DNA of 64,000 nucleotides from contig NZ_JMIH01000004.1 in assembly GCF_000714815.1 (NCBI RefSeq), positions 186,001 to 250,000 on the forward strand, in the 5' to 3' direction. Made by a program: the position numbers and the translations under genes. This stretch comes from Anditalea andensis (GTDB lineage Bacteria > Bacteroidota > Bacteroidia > Cytophagales > Cyclobacteriaceae). This document shows, piece by piece, positions 9,250 to 17,478 of the stretch. Below the pieces are notes generated by a model. The model did no database searches, was not told the origin of the DNA, and saw only the letters and a list, made by a program, of their open reading frames with translations. How positions within the stretch are numbered: position 1 is the first letter of the stretch; every line of letters starts with the position of its first letter.

Positions 9250-10483
9250 AAGGCTTCATGGTTGGGTAATTGTCTTTTAGATTTTCGGGGGTGATGGCAG
9301 GGATTACCTTTTCGGCCTTGTCCAGCATCTGGACCAGAAAGCTCCTCCATATCAGCATGGCGGCGGGTACCCGCTCTACGATGAAAGAAAACATATTGAC
9401 CGGGTGGAATGGTATATCCCCTATCCCGTCCTTATTAAGGTCATATCCCTGATATTTATCCCAGTAGTTCCCATCTATGGTATTGAGCACCAACTTTCCA
9501 TTGGTAGAGATATCAAATGTATTGGCGATGAAATTATTTTTCAGAAACACATTGTCATCGCAACTGGCCATAAGCTTGATGGCCCAGCCGTTTTCTCTGA
9601 AGATGTTGTTATGAAACTGGGTACGGCTCGTCCCTTCCATATAGATACCTATGGTGTTTTTCTTAAACTTATTTCCGGATATTTCACAGTCGCGCATATC
9701 CTTCAGCAGTAAGCCATAAGAGGATGTGCCCCAGTTGTCTTCAAAGTTATTTCGGTGCATCTTCATGGAGTGGGAATACATCACTGCCACCCCTGCTCCA
9801 TTATTTCTAAAGGTATTATCTATATATTCGTTTTCATGGGAAAACATGAAATGAAGGCCATACCGCATGTTACCATCACTTAGGTTTTGCTTGATAGTCG
9901 AGTTAGTGACAAATTCAAAATATATCCCGTCCCGGTGCCCTTTAATTTCATTATCGATTATCCTGGCGTTTTTGCACTTCCATAGGTGGATGCCATTTCC
10001 CAGTTGATATTCATGTGCAGCGGATGCTTTTAATCTGTTTCCTCGGATCAAGGCTCCATTGGTATTGGACAGGTGTATGGCAAAAAAAGTATCATCAAAT
10101 TTATTATCCACTATCCTTACCTGATGAGCGTCCAGACATTTGATGCCTGCCAGGTCATCCACACTGGACATGCCTGAATTTTTGAGGAATAGCCCTTTTA
10201 AGGTAATGTTTTTAGCCGCCAAGGTAAATATCTCACCCACTCCTCCGGCATCAATTATAGGATAATCTTTACCGATAATGGTGAGGGGTTTCTGGATAAT
10301 TATATTGTTTTCGTGGTAGATACCTGGATTGATGATGATAGTGTCCCCTGCATTGGCTTTCTCCACTGCCTGCTTTATGGATTTATATTGTCCATTTAGT
10401 CCAACAGATATTTGCTGAGCATGACCGGAAGCCATGCCCAAGCAAATTAGAAATATTATATATAGGTTTATCTTCATCTCCAT
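9224..10483 (-). CDS. nosD: NosD periplasmic copper-maturation protein
   Basis: A 419-residue exported protein. After a signal peptide ending in GHA, residues 30-360 form a parallel beta-helix (CASH/NosD repeats) with many N-x-I and G-N-x turns such as IRGNRLKA and CEISGNKFKKNTIGIYMEG. NosD is the periplasmic partner of NosFY in CuZ assembly. Start could be ATG 10483 or the ATG two codons on; both precede the same signal peptide. Confidence 0.93.
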   Translation of the reverse strand: MEMKINLYIIFLICLGMASGHAQQISVGLNGQYKSIKQAVEKANAGDTIIINPGIYHENNIIIQKPLTIIGKDYPIIDAGGVGEIFTLAAKNITLKGLFLKNSGMSSVDDLAGIKCLDAHQVRIVDNKFDDTFFAIHLSNTNGALIRGNRLKASAAHEYQLGNGIHLWKCKNARIIDNEIKGHRDGIYFEFVTNSTIKQNLSDGNMRYGLHFMFSHENEYIDNTFRNNGAGVAVMYSHSMKMHRNNFEDNWGTSSYGLLLKDMRDCEISGNKFKKNTIGIYMEGTSRTQFHNNIFRENGWAIKLMASCDDNVFLKNNFIANTFDISTNGKLVLNTIDGNYWDKYQGYDLNKDGIGDIPFHPVNMFSFIVERVPAAMLIWRSFLVQMLDKAEKVIPAITPENLKDNYPTMKPYDLDRKNK

Positions 10484-10524
10484 TTAGTTTATCATATCTA
10501 CACCCCATTGAATTTTCTGACTGA

Positions 10525-10962
10525 TCAATCTATGGATGCTCTCATCTGAAAGTAATTCAACATCTCCCCTCCCTTCCACCTCTTCATCATCTGCTGAGCA
10601 GCATCCTCTGAATTAAAGGCTGCTATATGGCTGCCCATTGGGCTTTTAATTTCATCCGACTTGACATAATATGCCCGGTCAGCATTGATAAGTGTCTTAG
10701 GTTCGCTAAAGTCGATTACGAGTTTATATTTTAAATTTTCCTCCGCAATATCATTTTCATCGATATAGTTAATTTTACAGTTTACATCATCAAACTTATA
10801 GATCCTGCCTTTATCGGTAATGATCTCGGCTCCGAATTTAGGATCCATGATTACCATCTTACAGTGATCACAGGCATCTTTGCCAAAGTCTATCGGCTCT
10901 GGATCTACCTGACAGGCGAAAAGCAACAAAATGGGGATAAAGTAAAGGAAGTGCGTTTTCAT
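10525..10962 (-). CDS. nosL: NosL copper chaperone lipoprotein
   Basis: A 145-residue lipoprotein with lipobox LLFAC near residue 17, followed by the NosL metal motif CDHCKM. NosL binds Cu(I) and feeds copper to N2O reductase maturation. The conserved FGAEIITDKGRIYKFDD segment follows the motif as in the family. It lies between the nos membrane protein and nosD with short gaps, consistent with one operon. Confidence 0.93.
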   Translation of the reverse strand: MKTHFLYFIPILLLFACQVDPEPIDFGKDACDHCKMVIMDPKFGAEIITDKGRIYKFDDVNCKINYIDENDIAEENLKYKLVIDFSEPKTLINADRAYYVKSDEIKSPMGSHIAAFNSEDAAQQMMKRWKGGEMLNYFQMRASID

Positions 10963-10973
10963 AATTATATTGT

Positions 10974-11585
10974 TTATTTTATAACTAGTGGATTTCTTTT
11001 GGCTGTTTTATACTGAATCCTTTTCCTAACTTCAATTACCGCGGCAGCTATACCCAGTACTCCAGCCGCTACAGCAAGCCATCCTCCTATATCGGGGGCA
11101 GAAAATGCGAGGAAATTCAGTAGCTCCTTAGACCCGATCAAGGGTGGCTGATAACTCATACCCGGTACCTTAATGGCGGCTGTGGGGTCTAGGTTATGTC
11201 CATAATCATAGCTCCAAAGGTAAAAATCAAGCATCCCTGCTATTCCAGCCAGTACCAATACCACAAGATATGTCCATACCCCAAACTGCTTACCTATTAG
11301 GGCTAGAATGATCCCGAGTGCTATAATACCACCTAGTATGTAAGGCATAATTTCAAATTCAGGAAACATCTCCACATGGATCTCTTTCATCCCTATATAG
11401 TGGTTAAGACCATTAATGATTGCAATATCTCCTGTAATATTATCTATCCATATATGCATACTCAGCCATTCAGGATACTGGGGAGCCCACATCTGAATCT
11501 GCCAGATAGGGACAAAGAACAGTGCTACCATAATCAGTGAAGAGAGTAGGATTAGAATCCTGGAGATAGGCTGCATGGAGTTCAT
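10974..11585 (-). CDS. Conserved membrane protein of the nos cluster
   Basis: 203 residues with four or five predicted helices: one N-terminal, two central (from MPYILGGIIALG and WTYLVVLVLAGI) and one or two C-terminal. An acidic and aromatic exported loop contains HIWIDNITGD and IAIINGLNHYIGMKEIH. Proteins like this sit between nosZ and nosL in clade II clusters. No catalytic motif is seen. The loop His and Met residues could handle copper, but this is inference. Confidence 0.7.
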   Translation of the reverse strand: MNSMQPISRILILLSSLIMVALFFVPIWQIQMWAPQYPEWLSMHIWIDNITGDIAIINGLNHYIGMKEIHVEMFPEFEIMPYILGGIIALGIILALIGKQFGVWTYLVVLVLAGIAGMLDFYLWSYDYGHNLDPTAAIKVPGMSYQPPLIGSKELLNFLAFSAPDIGGWLAVAAGVLGIAAAVIEVRKRIQYKTAKRNPLVIK

Positions 11586-11602
11586 GGAATATGTTTTTTA
11601 AA

Positions 11603-11630
11603 GGCTACAGGCGACTGACCACCTGTAGCC
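11603..11630 (-). terminator. Hairpin after nosZ, possible attenuator
   Basis: GGCTACAGG (11603-11611) pairs with CCTGTAGCC (11622-11630). On the minus strand it comes 8 nt after the nosZ stop and is followed by TTTAAAAAA. A leaky terminator or 3' stabiliser here would raise nosZ message over the assembly genes downstream. Confidence 0.55.
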
Positions 11631-11638
11631 AGTTGGGT

Positions 11639-13606
11639 TTATTCTCCTAGGGATGATTTCAAAGCCACCGTACTGTTGGCCGGAGACACACGGAGGTATC
11701 CTGACATTTCCTGGTGCAGGGCAGAGCAGAAGTCAGTACAGTAAAAGGGGAAGATGCCCGGCCTATCCGGTGTCCATTTTAGTGTCTGAGTGGCTCCGGG
11801 CATGATCAGTATTTCGGCCGTATTGGCCCCTTTGATGGCAAAGCCATGGGGCACGTCCCAATCCTGCTCTAGGTTGGTGACGTGGAAATAAACGTCATCC
11901 CCCACTTTCACACCTTCTATATTATCCGGGGCAAAGTGAGATCTGATGGAGGTCATATATACATGAACCTTATTTCCATCTCTCTCGACTCTGGCATTGC
12001 CAGCCCCTTTGGTCACATATGGGTGATTGTTGTCTTCTATTCTGTATATTTTAACCTGTTTATCTTTTATCAAAGTAGCTGGAAAAGCTTCAGCATAGTG
12101 AGGCTCTCCTATGGTAGGAAAATCCAACAATAACTGCATCTTATCTCCAGATATGTCGAACAGCTGAGCTGAATGGGCCAGTTCAGGTCCTGTAGGTAAG
12201 TACCTGTCCTTGGTTATTTTATTATAGGCTACCATATACTTTCCATGTGGCTTGGCAGTAGGTCCCCCAGGGATAGATAAGTGGCCTATAGAATAGAAAG
12301 TAGGTGTCCTGTCTAGTACTTCTAAGGTTTCTATATCCCATTTGACTATTTCAGAAGATACAAACATTGAGGTATAGGCATTGCCTCTCCCGTCAAATTC
12401 AGTGTGCAAGGGGCCTAGGCCTGGCTTGTCTACGACTCCATGAAGCGCTGATTCATATCTTATAATAGGATGACCGTCGTATTCCCCCTCAAAATCCTTA
12501 TCTTCGATCGCCTTCATCAGTTTAGTAAAGGAGAAAACAGGAATCAGGGCTGCGAGTTTGCCACTACCCACTATATACTCGCCTGTAGGGTCTACATCAG
12601 TACCATGGGGAGACTTGGGACAAGGGATAAAGTAGATGATGTCCTTTAATAATTTAGGATCCAATTGAAGCACTTCTTCCATCATGGTAGAGGAAGCAGT
12701 ATGGGTATTGTGATCCAGCTTATTGTGTGCGTACCTGGCTTTAACCAGATTTCCTTCACCAGCCTTGATGTATTCCTCTGCCTTCTTCCAGTTTACCGCC
12801 ATGATGAAATCTTTATCTCTCTGGGAGGCATTTACTTCCAGTAAGGTGTGCGCCTGCTCTGTATTATAGGTAGAGAAGAAAAACCACCCATGTGACTTTC
12901 CTTTACCGGCTCTTGACAGGTCAAAATTCACCCCCGGCGTCACGAGCTGGAATGCCAGGCTCATATCCCCCTGATTACCTACCTTGATGAAACTGACCGT
13001 TCCTCTAAAGTTTTTCTTATAGGTATCTATAGAGACATCATTGTCTTCATCCGTTCCTATAGGAACAGAGAATCGGGTACCTGCTATTACATATTCAGTA
13101 TTTTCTGTGATGAAAGGAGATGAATGGTTTCCAGCACTGTTTGGTATCTCTATGATTTCCTCTGTTTCGAAAGTATTGAGATTTAATCTTGCGATTCTTG
13201 GTGTGTTATTTCCATTAGCAAAGGCCCATCGTGCATCATGCTCACCATTGGTAGTAGATATGGCTATATGGTGCAGATCATCCCAAGGTACATAGCCATG
13301 TGAAGTGTTCAACATAGGTTTGGACTCTTCGCTGAATCCATAGCCATTTTCAGGATGGGCGGAGAACACCGGCACTATCTTCAAAACCCTCCCTGAAGGA
13401 AGGCCTACCACACTTATCTGCCCATTAAAACCACCGGAAACAATATTGTAAAACTCATCATGCTCTCCGGGCGCCACATAGACCCTGGAAGCGGCATCTC
13501 CCACACTCTGTGAACCGCTGGTCTGCGGCCTGCAGCCGGTAGCCATGCCCATGGCCACTATAGCTGCCGACACCGCCGTGATACGAAATACTTGCTTTAT
13601 TTTCAT
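11639..13606 (-). CDS. nosZ: Nitrous-oxide reductase, clade II, lipoprotein-type
   Basis: The 655-residue enzyme reduces N2O to N2 outside the cytoplasmic membrane. It begins with a Sec/lipoprotein-like signal ending MGMATGC and has no twin-arginine motif, as expected for clade II. CuZ histidines are visible in DDLHHIAIS, PHGTDVDP, LHTEFDG, KPHGKYM and EPHYAEA. The C-terminal cupredoxin domain holds the CuA ligands: VPHGF, then C623 and C627 in FYCTDFCSALH, H631 and M634. The cytochrome c just upstream is the probable electron donor. No nosR is present, which fits clade II. Confidence 0.97.
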   Translation of the reverse strand: MKIKQVFRITAVSAAIVAMGMATGCRPQTSGSQSVGDAASRVYVAPGEHDEFYNIVSGGFNGQISVVGLPSGRVLKIVPVFSAHPENGYGFSEESKPMLNTSHGYVPWDDLHHIAISTTNGEHDARWAFANGNNTPRIARLNLNTFETEEIIEIPNSAGNHSSPFITENTEYVIAGTRFSVPIGTDEDNDVSIDTYKKNFRGTVSFIKVGNQGDMSLAFQLVTPGVNFDLSRAGKGKSHGWFFFSTYNTEQAHTLLEVNASQRDKDFIMAVNWKKAEEYIKAGEGNLVKARYAHNKLDHNTHTASSTMMEEVLQLDPKLLKDIIYFIPCPKSPHGTDVDPTGEYIVGSGKLAALIPVFSFTKLMKAIEDKDFEGEYDGHPIIRYESALHGVVDKPGLGPLHTEFDGRGNAYTSMFVSSEIVKWDIETLEVLDRTPTFYSIGHLSIPGGPTAKPHGKYMVAYNKITKDRYLPTGPELAHSAQLFDISGDKMQLLLDFPTIGEPHYAEAFPATLIKDKQVKIYRIEDNNHPYVTKGAGNARVERDGNKVHVYMTSIRSHFAPDNIEGVKVGDDVYFHVTNLEQDWDVPHGFAIKGANTAEILIMPGATQTLKWTPDRPGIFPFYCTDFCSALHQEMSGYLRVSPANSTVALKSSLGE

Positions 13607-13635
13607 AGTACTCTTGTTAAAGGGGGATTATTCTA

Positions 13636-14139
13636 TTAGTTTACAGCAGCGTCCATCTGTCCGGTACGCTCTTTGTCATTTTTGCGCATGAACTCCAGCA
13701 GCTGCCTGGCATCGCCAACTGATACGTTTTGATTGGGCATTCTCATCAGGCATTCTTCCAACATGGCCTGTGCTTCAGGATCTTTGTCCAGCATCACATC
13801 CACATTGGTAATCATATTCATGATCCATTCTGGCTTTCTTCTGTTAGTTATATTTTCAAACCCAGGCCCCACTACTCGCTGGTCATTCAGCTTATGGCAG
13901 GACGAACATTTCATGTCATAGATGGATTTGCCTACTTCTACCATATTTTCATCGATATCTGCCGTAAGTTCTACATGGGTGATCTCACCTATACCTTTAC
14001 CTTCTCTTATAGATTGGGGTTCGTCGTCTCCACCCGAAGATTGGGTGGTAGTGGAGGTAATAGTACCTGTGTCCCCACCTCCACATGAGATAAGGAAAAG
14101 TAGGGCTATCAGCATTGCAGACGATCTTATAGTATTCAT
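13636..14139 (-). CDS. Lipoprotein c-type cytochrome, probable NosZ electron donor
   Basis: A 167-residue monoheme cytochrome c. Lipobox LLFLISC lies near residue 19, followed by a Ser/Thr/Gly-rich linker. The heme motif CSSCH and the distal Met in RMPNQN match class I cytochromes. It is the first gene of the nosZ transcript, 29 nt before nosZ, with an FNR-like palindrome just upstream. Maturation would need the CcsBA system, part of which is at the left edge. Donor role is inferred from position. Confidence 0.88.
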   Translation of the reverse strand: MNTIRSSAMLIALLFLISCGGGDTGTITSTTTQSSGGDDEPQSIREGKGIGEITHVELTADIDENMVEVGKSIYDMKCSSCHKLNDQRVVGPGFENITNRRKPEWIMNMITNVDVMLDKDPEAQAMLEECLMRMPNQNVSVGDARQLLEFMRKNDKERTGQMDAAVN

Positions 14140-14188
14140 AGATTTATCCTTTTGATTATGTGAAATTGATTAAAATCTTTTTAGAGTA

Positions 14189-14206
14189 GCATGAGATACA
14201 TCATGC
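14189..14206 (-). promoter_or_regulatory. FNR/CRP-like site upstream of cytochrome c-nosZ
   Basis: GCATGAGATACATCATGC contains TGA-N6-TCA with matching flanks. It lies 53-64 nt before the cytochrome c start and overlaps the stop codon of the preceding gene. I find no TAnnTTTG element at the standard distance, so the promoter itself is undefined. Confidence 0.55.
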
Positions 14207-15427
14207 TTTTATATGATTGTTAGCGTGTGAATATTCGGATAAAGTAGGCTTTATGGCCATTACCAATAATCCTAAAGGCAATAATATGGAGAAACCCAGC
14301 AGTACTTCATGGTAGTATGGAAGTGTCCCCCATCTCGCCCAGAAGAAAAGCCCCTGGATAAAAAGGATAGCTTCTGTCATGATATAGCCGATGCTGAATA
14401 TGTAAATGCCGGAGGTTTTGATGACAGCCACCTCCTTGATATAAAGAAGAAGAAGGATAAGTCCGGTAATAAAGCCTAACATGGTCAGGTGGATATAGCC
14501 GATCATAAACTGCCTGATGGTGGTGGATATTTCAGTTACCTCCGGCACCACCAAAGCGGCCTGTATGGCTACCTTAATGATCAGTGAGACCAGGCCAAAT
14601 CCTATCAACCAGCTGACTGTACCGGATTTTTGAGTTAAAACCTGAAAAAATTTATCTTTAACCGGCAATAGTAAAAAGCCAAATGCCATCACTTGTAAGA
14701 TCACCCCTACTGCATTGATGACATACATATAATGTTCTAAATATGCCCAGTACAGTACCTGGAAAAAAGTCAGAACTAAACTGAAAATATAAACGGTAAA
14801 GAAGATTTTGAAATGGGAATCCGTGAAGGTAAGCCCCCATTGGTTAAGCTGATATACCAGTAAAGCAAGTATAGACAAGGCAAACCACCCATTGAACTGG
14901 AAATGCAGGTAAAACTGAACCACTACCATATATATAGGATCATTCCGTAGCTGTAACGCCATCACAGGGCCCATGCACCATATGCCGATGGTGGAAATGA
15001 TCAGGAAAAGCAGACTTGCCCGGACCAAAAGAAAAATATGTTTATTCTCAATCACTAGATCCTTCCATATCCTCCAGACAAATAGATAACTGGCTATAAT
15101 ATGCAGGCTAGAAAATGTGATGGATACAGCGCCATATCCCTGTATAGGAAAACTGATCATCATGCCTACCACTGTAAACTGGGTAAACCAAAACAAGCGG
15201 TTGTAAAACGAAGAGGTTTTTTTATGTCTGGGGACAAAGGCATCTATCAGCAGGGCAAAAAGTATCAAGTATACCCATCCCAGCATCGCTACATGGGAAT
15301 GTCCATGGAGCATGGTTCTATAATCCATCCATGGTACTTCTGCTACGAAAACATAGCGCAATAAAACTCCCATGATGGAAGCGACCACAAAATTCAAAAG
15401 CGATATCAATACCCAGGAACTACGCAT
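14201..15427 (-). CDS. Heme-copper-oxidase-subunit-I-like membrane protein
   Basis: A 408-residue protein with about 12 membrane helices. The motif LHGHSHVAMLGWVYL in helix 2 and the later YLHFQFNGWFAL and YIHLTMLGFITG resemble histidine positions of cbb3/NorB-type subunit I. The length is short and I see no clear catalytic-site CuB histidine set, so it is probably a heme-binding relative and not a full oxidase. It sits between RIC and the nosZ transcript, as similar genes do in Bacteroidota nitrogen-oxide clusters. A role in NO handling is inference. Confidence 0.55.
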   Translation of the reverse strand: MRSSWVLISLLNFVVASIMGVLLRYVFVAEVPWMDYRTMLHGHSHVAMLGWVYLILFALLIDAFVPRHKKTSSFYNRLFWFTQFTVVGMMISFPIQGYGAVSITFSSLHIIASYLFVWRIWKDLVIENKHIFLLVRASLLFLIISTIGIWCMGPVMALQLRNDPIYMVVVQFYLHFQFNGWFALSILALLVYQLNQWGLTFTDSHFKIFFTVYIFSLVLTFFQVLYWAYLEHYMYVINAVGVILQVMAFGFLLLPVKDKFFQVLTQKSGTVSWLIGFGLVSLIIKVAIQAALVVPEVTEISTTIRQFMIGYIHLTMLGFITGLILLLLYIKEVAVIKTSGIYIFSIGYIMTEAILFIQGLFFWARWGTLPYYHEVLLGFSILLPLGLLVMAIKPTLSEYSHANNHIKA

Positions 15428-15457
15428 CGTTTTACCTTTCTCTAATTAAATCCAGCA

Positions 15458-15478
15458 CCACCGGACAGTATCCGGTGG
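15458..15478. terminator. Hairpin between RIC and the oxidase-like gene
   Basis: CCACCGGA (15458-15465) and TCCGGTGG (15471-15478) form a perfect 8-bp stem with a 5-nt loop. It has no strong T tail in either direction, so it could be a weak terminator or a processing and stability element. Confidence 0.45.
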
Positions 15479-15506
15479 CCACTGGGCCTATTCATCATCT
15501 AACACA

Positions 15507-16238
15507 CTAAACACCTATGGCTTCAACAGTACATTCAGCTTTGACAGCGTTGGGAAACAGGATATTATTTTCAAGATGGATATGTCTATGCAGGTCTTTT
15601 TCGAATTCATCCAATAGGGCAAATGTCACCTTATAAGTATTGCAGGCATCTGCTGGAGGCGTATATCCATTAGTCAATTGGGCTATCTTCTCAAACCTGT
15701 CCCCTTCTGCCTCATGCTCTGACATCATCATCTGGATAGGATTTTTTACTGTACTGAAATGAGGTACATCCATGCTTTTCACTTCCTGATGGTACTTCAC
15801 CATCTTGCGGACATATGGAAAAAGAATAAGTTCTTCCTTCTTCATATGGGCAGTAAGGTCCCCGGCAGATGCGCTGAACAGTCGGTAAATATCAAACAGC
15901 TCAGGATGGGCATCTCCATGTACTTTGCATAATTTATTCAGATACTGCAGCAAAATTGGAATTCTGGCTTCCACATACCGGTGATGCTTCTTTTCTATAT
16001 AGTCTGCCAATAGATCCATGGGCCATGATTTGAAATCGATGTCTCCATCAGATTTTTCATTTAGGACGGCAGCCAGTGCCTCCCTTACTTCTGCTGGATT
16101 AATATTTTTGCCTTCACATGCCTCTTCTATTGTCCTGTTGCCCTTACAGCAGAAGTCAATTTTAAATGATCCAAACACCGTAGCTGCTCTGTAATCCTGC
16201 GCTACATATTCCCCGATAGTCTGATTTAAATTTTTCAT
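15507..16238 (-). CDS. ric: Iron-sulfur cluster repair di-iron protein RIC (YtfE/ScdA)
   Basis: The 243-residue protein has the N-terminal DUF542 domain with the CC motif (FKIDFCCKGNRTIEEAC). A hemerythrin-like four-helix bundle follows, with iron ligands in HAHMKKEELILFPY-type segments (LTAHMKKEELILFPY, MMSEHEAEGDRF and LHRHIHLENNILFP). RIC repairs Fe-S clusters damaged by nitric oxide or oxidants. It follows the Rrf2 regulator by 16 nt, a typical NO-responsive pair. Confidence 0.94.
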   Translation of the reverse strand: MKNLNQTIGEYVAQDYRAATVFGSFKIDFCCKGNRTIEEACEGKNINPAEVREALAAVLNEKSDGDIDFKSWPMDLLADYIEKKHHRYVEARIPILLQYLNKLCKVHGDAHPELFDIYRLFSASAGDLTAHMKKEELILFPYVRKMVKYHQEVKSMDVPHFSTVKNPIQMMMSEHEAEGDRFEKIAQLTNGYTPPADACNTYKVTFALLDEFEKDLHRHIHLENNILFPNAVKAECTVEAIGV

Positions 16239-16254
16239 AATATTAATTAGATTT

Positions 16255-16725
16255 TTATACCTTTTTATCTTTTATTAATGTATTTTTTTTACTGGTATTT
16301 AGAAATGTTTTCCCATTGATCAGCCCATGGGCCAGCTGTAACAGATTAGCTTTTTTCACCATGGCATTTAGATCTGCCCTTACCAGATTGAAATGCTCAT
16401 GTATGGGACAGGGATGGTCCTCAGAACACTCTGAAAGTCCCAGTCCACAGCTACTGTAGATCTGGCCACCATCCAGAGCCATTATTATCCCATGAAAATT
16501 AATAGTCTCCATTGCCTCCGGTGCAATTTCAAAACCTCCTTTTGGACCTCTACGGGAAAGTAGTATACCCTCATTGCTCAGTGACTGTAATATCTTAGTT
16601 GTATAGCCCAAGGGGGAGCCGATTTTATCAGAGATTAATCTCAGGTTAATCCTATTTCCTTTGAGTGACTCCCTCGCTATGAGGATACTGGCCCTTATAC
16701 CATATTCACATCTTCTTGAAACCAT
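16255..16725 (-). CDS. Rrf2-family Fe-S transcriptional regulator, NsrR-like
   Basis: 156 residues with the Rrf2 winged helix (YGIRASILIA; LGYTTKILQSLSNEGILLSRRGPKGGF). A cysteine loop follows: three Cys spaced C-x6-C-x5-C in SSCGLGLSECSEDHPCPIHE. These Cys would hold an Fe-S cluster that senses NO or redox state. Being first in the transcript with RIC, it is best read as an NsrR-type NO sensor. A palindrome at 16756-16765 may be its operator. Confidence 0.85.
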   Translation of the reverse strand: MVSRRCEYGIRASILIARESLKGNRINLRLISDKIGSPLGYTTKILQSLSNEGILLSRRGPKGGFEIAPEAMETINFHGIIMALDGGQIYSSCGLGLSECSEDHPCPIHEHFNLVRADLNAMVKKANLLQLAHGLINGKTFLNTSKKNTLIKDKKV

Positions 16726-16755
16726 TGAAGTCTTTCCTTTTATCTGATATACAAA

Positions 16756-16765
16756 TATACGTATA
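16756..16765. promoter_or_regulatory. Candidate Rrf2 operator
   Basis: TATACGTATA is a perfect 10-bp palindrome 31-40 nt before the Rrf2 start, next to another TATAC half-site. Position in the promoter suggests autoregulation. No experimental consensus is available to me to compare. Confidence 0.35.
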
Positions 16766-16823
16766 AAATTCTATTTAGGACAAAAAAGTCTTTTATTATT
16801 TTATTTATTTTTAATCCTCGCTT

Positions 16824-17240
16824 TTAATGAATATTTTCATATTCAGCAAAGCAGGAATCTGTTTCATAAAGCTTTACTCTTCTTACAGAAAACCCTTGAG
16901 GAAGTAAACCAGCTAGCTGCTCTGATAAGTGTAAAACCATTCTTTCCGCGGTGGGCTCTGTTTCCATCCAATAGGTTTTCCCATTCAGATGATCGAATTC
17001 AGAATGGTTGATTTCATTGTCCTTTAAAATTAAAGCATGGTCCCAGGGTTCAATGGCAATTTTATTTACAAGTGATTTTAGAATTTTAAAGTCCATCAGC
17101 ATATCTCCTTTAACCATCTCTTTTCCGGAGATAGTCACTTCTAATTTATAACTGTGCCCATGAAGATACTGGCACGCACCATCATAATCTGATATGCGGT
17201 GTGCCGCTTCAAAGTGAAAAGATTTTGTAATGGAAAGCAT
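16824..17240 (-). CDS. queD: 6-pyruvoyl-tetrahydropterin synthase / QueD family protein
   Basis: A 138-residue T-fold enzyme. Zinc ligands are in HFEAAH and LHGHSY, and the catalytic Cys precedes them in GACQYLHGH. DHALIL, PTAERM and the terminal KLYETDSCFAEY also match the family. In bacteria the usual job is 6-carboxy-tetrahydropterin synthesis for queuosine. It is separated from the Rrf2-RIC unit by 98 nt and has no other queuosine gene nearby. Confidence 0.88.
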   Translation of the reverse strand: MLSITKSFHFEAAHRISDYDGACQYLHGHSYKLEVTISGKEMVKGDMLMDFKILKSLVNKIAIEPWDHALILKDNEINHSEFDHLNGKTYWMETEPTAERMVLHLSEQLAGLLPQGFSVRRVKLYETDSCFAEYENIH

Positions 17241-17382
17241 ATGATAATGTATTTATGGAAATAATATTTTTAAAAGAAAAAGTATTCCCCATGATTCGCC
17301 CAACTTCTATTTTTTTGAACAAAGCTATCCTGATACCCTGTATTCACCAAAAATTAACATTATTTATTTAGGACCAAAAGGT

Positions 17383-17448
17383 ATGATATTAATCATCACC
17401 CAATATGACAAATGATCTCTTCCTCCCTGTCCAATATTTCTACCTTGA
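17383..17448 (+). promoter_or_regulatory. FNR-like promoter of nrdD
   Basis: ATGATATTAATCAT (17383-17396) is a perfect palindrome matching TTGAT-N4-ATCAA except at its ends. A weak promoter element TACCTTGA lies at 17441-17448, 51.5 nt from the centre of the palindrome. The same distance is seen at nrdG and at the distal site of the YceI operon. Confidence 0.55.
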
Positions 17449-17478
17449 AACGAACTATTGCTAATTTAATCTAACATT

